Source of the DNA: Portulaca oleracea
Lineage: Eukaryota; Streptophyta; Magnoliopsida; Caryophyllales; Portulacaceae
DNA length: 64,000 nt
Assembly: GCA_029582165.1 (NCBI GenBank)
Contig: CM055868.1
Location: 15,445,391-15,509,390 of the forward strand
Direction: 5' to 3'
Positions 35,001-46,134 of this stretch are shown piece after piece (the stretch's first letter is position 1; every line of letters starts with the position of its first letter). The position numbers and the translations under genes are program-made. Under the pieces are notes generated by a model that had not been told where the DNA came from, did no database searches, and saw only the letters and a list, made by a program, of their open reading frames with translations.

Positions 35001-37745
35001 GGTGGAAGGAGGGGCAGAGATGGTAATCGTGGAGGGCGTTCACAATTTGGAAGAGGAAGGGGAGGGTCTTTCAGTCAGGGGCAGGGCTCCAGTTGGAGCA
35101 AGGAGAATGAAGGTGAAAATGATCAAGGGTACGGGGGTCGTGGGTTTAGGGGGAGAAGGGGTAGAGGAAATTATGGAGGCCGTGATCAATTCGGCAGAGG
35201 AAGGGGAGGTTCCTTTGGTCAGGGACAGTCTTCCAGCTGGAGTAAGGAAAATCAGTCTTCCAGTTGGAACAAGGAAAACCAGTCGTCAAGTTGGAGCAAG
35301 GAAAATCATTCATCAAGTTGGAGCAAGGAAAATCAAGCTGGTTCATCTTGGGGTTCTAATGGTGCTGGAAATGGAAATCAAGGCAGTGATTGGGGCAACA
35401 GGAAGGATTGGAAGAGCGATTCAGGCGCAGAGCGCAAAGATTGGAGCAAACCAAGAGAATCTAGTGAAACATCTTCATGGAGTTCACCAAAAGGTACCAG
35501 TGCAGATCAGCCTCCTGGTTTGCTTTCATGTTCTTCTTCAATATGTTTTTAATATCCTCAGTTTTCATTGGTAGCTTGTTTCTGTTTGCATTTTTTAAAC
35601 ATTACAGGCACTGGAGGACTCCTCAATGATTTTATTGAGGATACATCTGTTCTGCGTATGGTTTTTGTTTGCTACTTCTAGTTTTTTGTAGTGTTTTGTG
35701 TCATTTCCTGTTCTAAAATGGGATAAGTACTGCTACCTCTTTTAGCTTCTTATATAATTGATAGTCAGCTTATATATTTGAAAATTTCAAAGAAAGAGAA
35801 ATATTAACTTTAAAAGCATTCAAGCGAAATAATACCCAAATCCTGAGTTAGGCTGTGATTGGGTGTTCATTGAAGTATACTCCACTGTGCTGATGAAGAA
35901 TTTTTTGGACTCCATCTTGTTCTCTGGGGAAAAGAGATTGCAGAGACCCATATGAGAGCCACAGAAATGGGGAGGGAAAGAAGGGCAAAACCACTTGATT
36001 ACTGGCAAAGCAGCTGAAAAGTGCAGACTGCGGAGACAGTATTAGTGAAAGGAATTGCTTGTCAAAAAAAAAATGTATGTGGTTTGGGAGAAGAGCGAAA
36101 TTCGATAGTCACTGGACCTGGTGTATCCCAAACAGAAGCGACCCTACTAATTGAACCATTAACTCTGTTTCGTAACCGAGTCAATCATTAATCCAGATCT
36201 ATTAAGACTGATGTAGGGGACATTTGTAACTTTATGAAGGAAATATGAGCATCGGCGCTGCATCGCTAGAGGCCTTCCTTGATGACTTTTGCCCTCTTCT
36301 CAAGCAGGCTACCAACCAAAGACAGGCTATACAGGGCTAACTAATTTGATTTAAGTTTAACTATCCTTTACCAGAGCACTGAAGAGGTATGCTAGTATTT
36401 TACTTTCAGCAATTTAACATGCCCAAGGATGCACACATACATTTGTAACCAGAACTGATCTCGACCTCTGGTTACTCAGAGCTTATAAATGACTGACTTC
36501 TTTTTCATTATACAGTATAAATTGTCAAAAATGACCAGCGAAGCACTGTGCTTCAAGATGATTCTCAAATGTTGAAAAGGATAAAGGATGTATTGAAATT
36601 TGTTGTACCTGGTGATCTATATCTCAAGTGCATTTGTAAGAATGTATCTCCTGAAAGAAACCCATAATATTCTCCTTGATGAGGTGTTATATCTTCATTG
36701 CTTCTCGCCCTTTTTGATGTGGAGGTGAAACCTTTTCTTGCTTGAATGGCCTCCAGCAAGATTCCATAGAATTTTTATGCTAAGGAATTCTAATTCGACA
36801 GTTGGGTGTTAAAAGAAAAATTGGACAAAAACCTTTGTTTATTGCCGCTGTTATTTGTTTTTCTCATAGGGGGGTTGGTTCCGCTGAGTAATATCAGAGA
36901 TCCTTTCTGGCTTGGAGAAGGGTGAAGGGTTGAGTTTTTGGATGTTTTTTGATGACTCCATTGCCTATTGGTGGAGGATTTAGTGGTGAAAGGATCAGTG
37001 GTTTTTTCTTTAGTTGTAGTCTGTCTGCTTAATTTTGTTCATTGCGGTGCTGATTCAAGTAGGGGGTGGTAACCTTCTGTGAATAATATTCTGAAAACAG
37101 CAAATGTGTAGCTAGCTGCTTAGATACTTGTTATTATGAGTTAAATTCTCATTGTTCTTGGCCTTCTCATTTTGTTTCTGATTATTTTCCATTTTCCATT
37201 TGATGTTTAATGTAGAAGGTGGTAGTAGTTGGCTGAATAAAGGTAACGACAACCAGAAATCATCTTGGGGTGCTCCGAGCAATGCTAATGGTGCTGATGG
37301 TGGTTGGGGAAAGAGTTCTGGAGGCGATGCATCCAACAATTGGGGGAGTGCCAATCATGATGGCAAGAGTTCCGGAATCAGTGACCCTGGTGATGGTGGC
37401 TGGGGAAAGAGTGGCGGTGATGGCGGGACATCCAACAATTGGGGGAGTGCTAAGCCTGATGGCCAGAGTTCTGGTAACAGTAACCCTGGTGATGGTGGCT
37501 GGGGAAAGAGTGGTGGTGGCAGTGCACCAAGCAGTTGGGGGAGTGAGAGTCGTGATGGGCAGAGTTCTGGTAACAGTAATCCTGCTGGTGGTGGTGGTTG
37601 GGGAAAGAGTGGTGGTGGTGGTGGTGGTGCATCCAACAGTTGGGGAAGCGCCAGTCGTGATGAAAAACCTGCAGACTCCTGGAATGCCGGTGCATCCAAC
37701 AGCAAAGAGGGCACGTCTGGGCAGGGTGGTGCTTGGGGCAAGTGA
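23076..37745 (+). CDS. KTF1: SPT5-like RdDM effector KTF1/SPT5L (RDM3), 20 coding exons
   Basis: Exons by GT-AG joins that keep phase: 23076-23241, 24103-24353, 24495-24650, 24756-24914, 25007-25090, 25881-25951, 26030-26431, 26502-26553, 26623-26778, 26867-27007, 27142-27241, 27330-27476, 27557-27608, 27705-27772, 30770-30839, 31828-31864, 32030-32090, 32195-33256, 34501-35517, 37216-37745. They total 4782 nt, 1593 residues. Domains: acidic N-terminus; NGN about 128-215; KOW about 219-268; a GGGKGEGTSGS repeat about 381-415; further KOWs about 419-450, 486-515 and 588-628; then a W/G-rich tail from about 668 to the end with 60-70 Trp and three RGG-like patches. Arabidopsis KTF1 is similar in plan and slightly shorter. 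Known role: it binds AGO4 through its WG/GW repeats and nascent Pol V transcripts in RNA-directed DNA methylation in the nucleus. Canonical SPT5 is ruled out by the WG tail. Exon 1 start has AAAATGTCG; exon joins are inferred from sequence only. Confidence 0.93.
27773..30769 (+). other. KTF1 intron 14 (about 3.0 kb)
   Basis: The largest KTF1 intron lies between the KOW-coding exons and the WG-coding exons. It holds a T-run joined to a G-run at 28147-28180 and a G-run near 29378-29390. No transposon or nested gene was recognised. Donor ATG|GTAGGG; acceptor TTTTTAG|ACTGG. Confidence 0.75.
34347..34480 (+). repeat. 66-bp tandem duplication before KTF1 exon 19
   Basis: GTCAACTAAATAGTTGTAAAG and the CTTTCTTTT pyrimidine tract that follows occur twice, at 34347 and 34413. 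The duplicated stretch holds the pyrimidine tract used by the exon 19 acceptor at 34500. Confidence 0.85.
35229..35336 (+). repeat. Four 27-bp coding repeats (SSSWSKENQ) in KTF1 exon 19
   Basis: Four tandem 27-bp units encode SSSWSKENQ, SSSWNKENQ, SSSWSKENH and SSSWSKENQ. Unit length is a multiple of three, so copy-number change keeps the frame while adding Trp residues. Confidence 0.9.
35608..35655 (+). other. Possible 48-nt cassette exon in KTF1 intron 19
   Basis: Preceded by ATTACAG and followed by GTATGG. Its 48 nt have no stop in the phase set by exons 19 and 20 and would add 16 residues without shifting frame. It has no Trp and no family support. Confidence 0.25.
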
Positions 37746-37803
37746 AGTGCTCAGGAGGCCCCCTTGATTATTGAACAAACGTAAGGCCCATGGAAGCTAC
37801 CAG

Positions 37804-38514
37804 GTTGGTTCTTTTGTTTTATTCACCCATCTGCGTGCCTTTGGTTTATTGCCCTTTTGTTTTATAAAAGTCATCCTTGATAAATTATTAGTCACAATCG
37901 CATTAAAAAGGTCATTTTAATATTACTCAATACTCATGGTAAAATATTAAAAACGTCACCTTGTAAGGAGTTCGTTTCACGATATGTTGTTTCACGATAT
38001 GTTGTTTACGTGAGACGAGGACGGTCTCAATATCATGAAGTGTGAAGCATGTGACTCTTGCCTGTTCATATCTACTTTGTTTCCATAATGCTGAGGTGAT
38101 GCATGGCCGTGGTGGTTCAGTGTCCTGGGGACGGGGAAGACAATGAGCTTGCAGCCCAGTATTGGTCTCTGCTTTCATGGTCTGTACATTTTCTAGTGGG
38201 GCATGCTTTTTTAAATTATTTTTTTAATACTTGGGGTATTGGCATTTGGGATTATTTATAAATGTTGCCCTCTATGTCACCTGAAAAGAAGTCACCTGGA
38301 AGTAGCAGGTGGTTCCTTGGTATAATATCCATCTATCTTGCATATTGTTTTGCTTACTGTGTCTTTCCATTGCATTGCAGGAATAGTATCTGGTGGGTGG
38401 CACAAGGAATGAACCAACCACTGTTTTGCTCATCTACTGTTTGTTATGGTGACTGTGGATATGAAGATTGAACTAGGTTGTGCTTTTGAACTTGGTTTTG
38501 ATTATGTAAATAAA
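37804..38514 (+). other. KTF1 3' UTR with possible intron and AATAAA signal
   Basis: CTACCAG|GTTGGT at 37803/37804 and TTGCATTGCAG|GAATAG at 38380/38381 would be donor and acceptor of a 3' UTR intron. AATAAA is at 38509-38514. Inferred only. Confidence 0.35.
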
Positions 38515-39288
38515 TGAACCCCCTAACTACTGTAAATTTAAGGGTGTTGGCATGTATATGCTTCCACACCTTCTAAACTTTGAAGTTGGGGCTTGAAGCT
38601 CCTTTGGATAACAAACCAGTAGGGCCAAGTGGAACAATTGAAGTGACTTACAGACAAATTTGTCACTAAGACACTACCCTTTGCATATGGTGACTGTCTC
38701 TGATCAATGAAGGCTATTGTGGGTCCATATTGTAAATGGGTTTTCTGTTTTATAGCATTTTTGTGGAAGAGGGGTTTGGTGGGTTTTCTGTTCTGTAGCA
38801 TTTTTGTGGAACAGGGGTTGGTGGGTCCTCTCAATCTGATCAACTTTGACACACAGGCATTTTATCTGCAGATGGGTTGGTGGGTTCTAACGCTTGCACA
38901 AACACAATGTGGTGTCAAATCATGCTTTAGAACCAACATTAAAAAAAAAAAACATATGTATATGGTTTAAAATCTTGCTTTAGAACCAAAACTTGAAAAA
39001 CAAATTCTGATAGGAATTAGCAGGGCAGGAATTATCAATTATGGTGAATTTGACGAAAGCAACCGGAAACAGAATGCACAACCTTTGCTTACCCTTGTAA
39101 ACTCTTTTCCAGCCTACAGCTCACCTACGTTGCCTTTTTTTTTAATTATTATTTTTTTTGTTGATATTAAAGCCTTGTATGAGCTTATGCCTTCTATTCA
39201 ACATACTTGTGCATTCTGATAAATAGGAATACTCCCCCAATAATCGAACCTTGAAGGGATGGGATGGAAGGGTGGGATGCTTATACCC
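38515..39288. other. Intergenic DNA after KTF1
   Basis: Holds a short imperfect tandem repeat (GGGTTTTCTGTT, TAGCATTTTTGTGG) at about 38738-38825. No gene is visible. Confidence 0.45.
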
Positions 39289-39296
39289 GTTCCATC

Positions 39297-39594
39297 TAGA
39301 GCTGGTAAAATTTTGTCCGACCCGGATTACCCGAATTGTCCGACCCAGAAAAAATCGGGTCTGGACATAAATTTTTCGTCCGAATTTTTATATTGTCCGA
39401 ATTGACCGAATATTCGGACATAAAATTTCTCTTTTTTCTATTGTCCGAACCCGATTTTAGCTTCGTCTGAATTGTCCGACCCGGTTTGACCCGAAATAAA
39501 ACCGGGGCCGGACATGAATTTCTCGTCCGAATTTTGACATTGTCCGAATTTGTCCGACCCGGATTTACCCGGACCCGGATTTTTGCCAGCGCTA
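39297..39594. mobile_element. 298-bp hAT MITE with 8-bp target duplication
   Basis: Termini TAGAGCTGGTAAAATTTTG and, inverted, TAGCGCTGGCAAAAATCCG. GTTCCATC flanks both sides (39289-39296 and 39595-39602), a perfect 8-bp duplication. The inside is packed with TTGTCCGAAC/TTGTCCGACC repeats. No coding sequence. Confidence 0.92.
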
Positions 39595-39720
39595 GTTCCA
39601 TCTATACACACACGCGCACACACATAATAGAACACTAATGTTGTGTATTCGTATATGTATGTGTTAGTTCATGAAGGTTGTTAGTTCATGGAGATTAACA
39701 AGGAAGAACTAACATTAGAA

Positions 39721-40161
39721 CTATGTTGTCATAACTGGGTCACCGAACCGGTTGACCCTATGGGTTAATGGTTCAACTGGTCGGACCGGTTTAGCCGGAC
39801 TAGTTTGATTGATCCGGGTCACGGTTGAACCTGTCAAAATCGGCATAAACAGGTCATGAGTTCAAAAAAGTTTAATATACTTCAAAAATAATTAAGCTAC
39901 CAAAATAAGTTGAACATGGCATGAACCCGTCAAAACCGGATTGAATCGGTCAAAAATCGGTAGAACAAGTCAAAAACCAAAATTTCATAAATTAAATTAC
40001 CAAAATCCTGGTCTGATCATGAACTGCCCGATTCACTCGGTTTTGGCATTTTTTCCCAGTTGAACTAGTTATCCGAGTTAAGCCTGGAACCGAATCGGTC
40101 AAGTTCCCGGTCCATGGTTGAGCTGGTCGGATCGGCTGGATCGGTCTGGTTTTTACAACAT
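39721..40161. mobile_element. Mutator-like MITE with 10-bp target duplication
   Basis: AACATTAGAA occurs at 39711-39720 and 40162-40171 (11 bp if the preceding T is counted). Ends are partly inverted: CTATGTTGTCATAACTGGG and, inverted, ATGTTGTAAAAACCAGACC. The inside is rich in AACCGGTT-like repeats. The 9-11 bp duplication points to the Mutator superfamily; TIRs are short for a MULE, so this is an inference. Confidence 0.75.
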
Positions 40162-40171
40162 AACATTAGAA

Positions 40172-40669
40172 GAGAGCATGAGTCTCAACACGTATTAAAA
40201 ATAGTTACCTAAAAATAGGATCAATTACAAGCCATGTACTGCTCGCGTACGAAATTATCCCTTGAGCATGGAACACGAACCAAGCCTTACGTTTTTAGAT
40301 AAAACGCTAGAGATCACGAGTGAGGATCCCATTTAACATATGTAAAGAATAATATGAAACAGTGTCAGTAAGGACCAGTTAGGAAAAATTTGGAATTCAT
40401 TTTCAAAGTGAGGATAAGCCATTTTTGGGTAAAGTATGGTGTCACCCTAGACCTAAAAGATCCCAAAACTTCAACCCCCAGAATCATTGTTGTTTTGATC
40501 TATCTTAGAAATTCTTTGATATATATATATATATATATGTAATATGACAACACTCCCCTACTAAGTCAAATCCATAACATTATTCCTGTGCAAAATGAGA
40601 GATGAATGATTATGTAAGTTTATTCCTTATATGATGCCGTGGTCCACATACCCCATTCACCCTACTCTA

Positions 40670-40722
<53 letters not shown>

Positions 40723-41100
40723 GGCACCTCTTTCTCTCTCTCACCCTCCCGTTCTCTTTCTAAACGCTCATCAAGCATCATCAAGGCTAAACTCAGCACT
40801 TGAATAAATTGCATTAGAAGTTTTTATTCTTGTGAACTAAAGATAATTCAAAGATCTAATAGGCAAGCTTACTAAGGGGATCAACCTTTATTTACTTCCT
40901 TTAATCTCAAGGTAACTATTCTCAGCTGAACCTAGATCGTGTCTTTCTAAACCTAGAAAATTGGCCTTTTATATACATGCATGAACTAGGCTTGAGCATG
41001 ACACGATTTTTTCTCATAAATTTTGGCTCAATTTGGCTAGGCTCTCTTGATAAAAATTGTAGTCTAAACAACGAAAAAGTGATCCAAAAGCCCATTTTCT
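40172..41100. other. Intergenic DNA
   Basis: Apart from the two microsatellites no gene or named repeat is recognised. Confidence 0.4.
40676..40719. repeat. (CT)n microsatellite
   Basis: About 22 CT units. A short (TA)n tract lies nearby at 40521-40538. Neither is near a recognised gene. Confidence 0.95.
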
Positions 41101-41459
41101 TTTTTGTTGATAAGTAGCGGGCAAAGAGCCCTTTTACTAATCAAAGAGAAAGTGCCCACGAGCACTACAAAGGACATGCAACCCAAGAAACCAACAAAGA
41201 TGAAACTTGTGAGTAACTCAATCAGACAACTCAATACAGCAGCAAACCATCATTGCACCAATTGTTGATAAATTTTGAGAAGAAAAACCATCACTGTTTT
41301 TAAGGAATTATTTGTCCTCTATCACTCAGATGCTCTCAAGATTAGCAAATATCCCTTCAGGAGTAATCAAGCCTTGTGAAAATCTCAGAAGAGCAAAACT
41401 GAAATCTTCCCTTATTTTCTCTGTGAATTAAACGTGAAGAAGATAGGGTGGTTGAAGGC

Positions 41460-41790
41460 AGTTTTTGGCTTTGCAGTTATTAGAATTAATTAATAACTGC
41501 CCTATAATATCCAAAAAAATCTGGATATAACTGATTTTATTTATTTAAACAAATTAAATGAATAATTAAAACGAAAATTATAATGTAATTAATACATTAT
41601 AAGTCTCCGAGTCCCGCACAAGCGTGCTAAGTGGTAAATGCCGTCTAATAAGCCACCACTAGCTCCATAGTAGCCCATTAGCTAATTATAAGCCCAAGTA
41701 GTACTATATCTTATAAACTAGTGAAAAGTCCCTTCCACTACCAATGTGGGACTTTTCACCTTCCACCCTCCTTATTATCAAATAGCAAAA
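41460..41790. mobile_element. LTR-like retrotransposon fragment
   Basis: Contains the LTR-style stretches AAGTGGTAAATGCCGTC, TAGCCCATTAGC and CTAGTGAAAAGTCCC with CCAATGTGGGACTTTT. A related stretch (CTAAGTGCCGCCTAATAA, TAGCCCAATAACAA) lies at 60540-60735. No boundaries or target duplication were found. Confidence 0.35.
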
Positions 41791-41839
41791 CTATCAACAC
41801 CAATTCATGACAAGAGCAAAACCAGCACTACACCACCTT

Positions 41840-42680
41840 ATTTACAATCTGTTGACCATAGAGCCATCCTCCATTTCAGATTTTGGAGTACCAGTTCCTT
41901 ATCCCTTTCCAGATGATCGAACACTACTGCATTTCTATGATTCCATAAGGACCAAATAATCCATCCTCCATCTCAGATTGTTGTGAAATTGCACTTTCAT
42001 CAATTGATCGAACATTTCTTTGTGTGCTTCTACTGGACAATTTTCCCCCCAAGCATTGCATAACTTGAGACCAAATATACCAATCACAGAATGGCCAGAC
42101 ATTTGCTTTGAGCATCAGTGATCCCTTTTCTTAGAAGCATCTCTCTTATGCTGAGCCAACCAATTAGAGTGAGCCAAATAAGGATTTCAATCTTGGGAGG
42201 AGCAAGATTTTTCCACACAGAACAAACAACAGCAATAGAAAACGAATTGCCAAACACGATTGATTTCCTCCACTTTGTCAACCATAGTATCAACTGTGAA
42301 TTTATTGGAATTTAGCCACTGGATATTCTCGTTGACATTCCTCCTCGATTTAACTGTCATAAGCTGCAATTTCTAAGCATGTTCAGCAACTAATCCACTC
42401 ACAAAGAGTTCTTTATTCCACGCCTAAATCCACATCCATAAATCACCTTCAAACCATCCACTGATCCTTTTCTTTCTCTTGCAAATTAAAAAAAGGGAAG
42501 GAAATGTGGCTTTCAGAGATTGAAGGCCAAGCCAGACATCTTCCCAAAATATACAATTTAGAGCCATCACCCAAGTTCACTTTCATGAGTTGCTTTAAAA
42601 CATGCTGAATCATCAAGTTGAACAACTTTTTTGATGTCATTCCAAGGGCTAAAGCAAAGCCTAAAAGGATAGGGAGAAAA
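41840..42680 (-). pseudogene. LINE ORF2 C-terminal relic (zf-RVT)
   Basis: Minus-strand pieces in different frames read like the zinc-binding region after plant LINE reverse transcriptase: VNLGDGSKLYILGRCLAW, FSIAVVCSVWKNLAPPKIE, LTLIGWLSIREMLLRKG, VWPFCDWYIWSQVMQ. It is split by frameshifts and stops. A possible LINE 3' end lies near 41100-41250. It differs from the LINE at 3-7.6 kb. Confidence 0.6.
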
Positions 42681-43079
42681 TGAGATAAAACCGAGCCCTA
42701 TCAAAATTTACATCAGTTTGGATCGAGTTTACTTTTGTATTTTTATGTAATGATCTAGAAAGGTAAAAATTTATCTAAAAATTATTAAATCATATACACA
42801 ATTTTTCCAACTTGAAGCTCAGAAAAAAACTTAAGAATTGAGTGAGAAATAAATTGGCAAAGTTAGGGTAGTTTCTGCACGAACAACGTAACTGCCTAGA
42901 AAAATGACTTGCAACAAAAAGGAAACCTTGGAAGCTGACTTGATAAACCAATTGAAAGGGAATAGGGACAACCTTAAAAGTGGTGTAAATCTTCCAAAAT
43001 AAGAAATGGGCGTATCGGGCCTAAGTGGTCGACTATATGAAGGTCAAAAAGGAACATTTCATGCGTAAATCCTAATGAA

Positions 43080-43960
43080 AATGTTTATTCCTAATTTTCA
43101 GGATATAAGCCAAGAAGTAGCAAGGTATGGAGATTTACCATCTAGGCTTATGCCCATTTTGTGGAACCCAACCATTAGCCTTGTGGTAGTAACATGGAAA
43201 CCTTGAGACATTGGAGAGTTGTTACAAGGGAGGCACCAGTCTGACCCCCATTTCAACCTCCTAAGTCTCATACTCGTGGGAGTAATTATGAAAGCCAGCG
43301 TGTTAGTAATTATGAATGCTAGCCAGTGTGTTGGCAAGTCGTTGAATGAGATAGCCCCTTGTTCAAGCATGGGAAGAGTTGGAAGATCGAGCAAAGGAGT
43401 GGAAGAAGAAACAAAGAACCGACTGGGTGACACGACCATGTCGAACCCTAACACACTTGTGTCCCCTATGGCCTAATAAGAACCAAAGGGGTGAACTAGA
43501 GTCACGTCCATGTTGTCATGAGACACGCTCGTGACCTACCTACCAAAGAGGGGGTCACGACCATGTCCCATGATGACACGCTTGCGCCCCTTGAAAAAAA
43601 ATGGTGTTTTTGCACAGACTCAAGGTAACACGACCCATGTCACCTATGATACAATCATGTTGTCAGATGACACGATTGTGTCATCTATGAATTCCATGGC
43701 TGCTTTGTTTTCTCCTATTTTTGAGGGAGTTTTCCATTAGCCCATGTAATTACCCTCTTGCCCCTCTACTTATCTTGATGTACCATCTCCCTTTAGTAAT
43801 TTTACTCAAGCTTTTGTCCTTAAGGATAATTAGTAGGTTTCTTGGGGAACAATCCCGCCCATTTCCCCCAATTTAAGCTATGCTTTTAGGCCGGCTTGTA
43901 ATGCAACTTTTGTTGATTATCAACTAATGAATGTAAAATCTGGGTATTTATAAATCATTT
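43080..43960. mobile_element. LTR-retrotransposon relic with CACGACC/ACACGATTGTG repeats
   Basis: Repeated CACGACCATGTC and GATGACACG(C/A)TTG blocks and a downstream GGCTTGTAATGCAACTTTTG resemble LTRs of Tekay/Del-type chromoviruses as I remember them. No TG...CA borders, duplication or coding region was confirmed. Confidence 0.35.
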
Positions 43961-44429
43961 TCAAACACTTAGCTTTATCCATGATGATCTATGGTGATGC
44001 TTTGGATTCCAACCTTTAGAAAATAGTTTGTCGTTCTCTTTTATACTATTCTTGGTGAGTGCCAATGGTTATCCTTATTCATTCAACCTTGAAGGCCTAA
44101 GTTACTTTGGTTGAGTTGCTCCTTTAGAGGTATCCATATCTTGCTTACTTTGTCTCTTTTCTCTATTAATATTAATCCGAAAATTCGCATCTGGGTTGTT
44201 TGTTGTTGTTTTGGATGGCTTAATGACGATATTTAGGTTAGTTTGATCTAGTTTGGGACCTCCACTTATTAGATAATCATTTGGGTCTTGATTGGTGGAT
44301 GTTGAAACACATAGGAGGTCTTTTTGGTGTTGTTTTGGGGCGTTTGATCATTATTGTTGGGTTTGGGTTGAATGATGCTAATGTTGATCCTTGGGCCTTG
44401 ATGATTATTCATAAAGGCTTACCTTTAGG

Positions 44430-46134
44430 GTGATAAGCATGCATTATCTATTCACATCCATTGTTGATTATGTTCATTCTCCTATGTCCCATCTTCATCA
44501 TGATCCTTCTCCATCTTCTTTTTTGCCACAAAGATCGATCCCATAGGCTTTCAAAGCCACCGACTTGGTTGAAGGATTTTAAATCCCCATAGCTTTAAGG
44601 CAAACTGCGACATCTTTTGTTGAATTTACTACTCACCTTTCTCAACCCCTATCTTCTCGTCCTTATCATTATTTTCTTTCTCCAACTGGGAACATCTTTC
44701 TCCCACTTACATAGTCTCCCTCAGTAAAGTATTACAAAATCCCGAACCTCATAGTTATGCACAAGCACAATAGTATTTTGAGTGGGTACATGCCATGGAG
44801 AAGGAATTGTTGGCACTTGAGCAAAATCATATTTGGTTCTTCACTCCCTTCCCTCCTGGATAAAAATAAATAAATAAATAAAGACTTGACCTCAAATGGA
44901 TCTATAACACCAAGTACAACCCGGAATAGTGATTAGGGGTGTAGAACAAGTGAAAGATAAGAATTGCAAACATTAAACATACTCTAATTGAGATTATTTC
45001 TTATAAATAAGAAGAATGATTTCGTGATTGTATTGGTCTACGTGATGTTCTGCTCAATATCACAGGCAATGTTTTCTCTACTATTCAGCTTCTCATAGAT
45101 GAGATCTATTTTGTATTAGCTATAAAGAATCTTCGATTTGCTTGGTATTTCTTGGGTATTAAAATAGTAAGGTCCTTTACTAGGACTTTCTTGAATCTAT
45201 AAAAGACTTAGAAGCACATCTTGGATATCTTGTCTGATGTTGGCTTAGTTGGTGCTAAACTAGGAAAGTTTCCACTACTAAAAGGCTTAAAGTTGTCTAG
45301 AAAATGTGGTTCTACCTTAGAGGATCCTTGGAAATAGGAGGTTGATTGGTGCCCTTATACTTAACTCTCACATGACCTCATATTTCTTATTCAGTTCAAT
45401 ACCTTAGCCAATTTCTCCAATGTCGTGCGACCCACACTGTGAAGCTATTATACATATTCTGAAATACCTATAGGGATATGCCAACAAAGGGTTATTCAAT
45501 CTAGGGATGAATAATCGAAAACTTTAGACCTACTGTGATGTAGGTTGGGGTGCTTGTAAGTATTCGACATGCAATCTAATTGGTTAATTTGTATTTTTTT
45601 TGTGTGTGTGTGTGTGTGGTTTGGGGGGGGGGGGGGGAGGGGTTCCTAATATCCTGAATGGCTAAGAAACAAAACATAGTCTCCAAATCATCAGTTGAAG
45701 CTGAATATCATTCCGTGTCAGCCCCTACATTAGAGTTCAAGTGGATTTCTAGTATGATGCACGATTTCTACCTTGATTAATTAGGCTCCACTCTTTTATA
45801 CGGTGCGGTGCGGTGTGGTAATGGTGCGGTGCAGTGAAATTTAAAAAAGTGTGGTGAAGTGTGGTGGGTTATGGTGAGTTGTGGTAGGTGGGGTATGTGA
45901 GGAGAGAGAATGTAAAAAGTAGAGGAGAAAAGTGAGGAGAGAGAAAAGTAAGAAGATATTTGGTAATGATTGTGGTAAAGTGTTGTGGAGTGAGGTGAAG
46001 TGTGGTAGAATATTGAGTAGTGCAGTGCGGTACCGCATCGTAAGTTACTGCATAAAAGAATGGGGAATCATTATCTGTTTACCTTTTTTTTGGTGATAAT
46101 AAACCAACTATACAAATCGTTGTTCATTGATATT
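44430..46134 (+). pseudogene. Ty1/copia polyprotein relic (RT to RNase H)
   Basis: Plus-strand copia pol pieces in order: KPPTWLKDFKS (about 44555-44587), SYAQAQYFEWVHAMEKELL and EQNHIWFFTPFPPG (44750-44862), the RT catalytic region VLVYV..DVLL near 45032-45056 (two bases short), FAWYFLGIKI near 45140, and the RNase H end MAKKQNIVSKSSVEAEY with TLEFKWIS near 45655-45755. The frame is lost at many stops and by a G-run at 45624-45640. The reading resumes after the 45785-46068 MITE with DNKPTIQIVVH and is cut by the gypsy element at 46135. Ancient and dead. Confidence 0.78.
45785..46068. mobile_element. MITE related to 13453-13776, inside the copia relic
   Basis: Shares GTGAGGAGAGAGAATGTAAA and the following AGTAGAGGAGAAAAG block, and the GGTGTGG-rich arms, with the 13.4-kb MITE. 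Ends are inverted (CACTCTTTTATACGG and, inverted, CATTCTTTTATGCAG). The copia reading frame is interrupted exactly by this block. Confidence 0.72.

Noticed and set aside
34672..35574. 300-codon alternative frame over KTF1 exon 19
   Set aside because: The +1 frame lacks the WG/RGG motifs and does not connect in phase to exons 18 and 20.
37260..37778. Minus-strand frames opposite KTF1 exon 20
   Set aside because: Low-complexity shadows (Thr/Pro/His runs) of GGWGKS codons.
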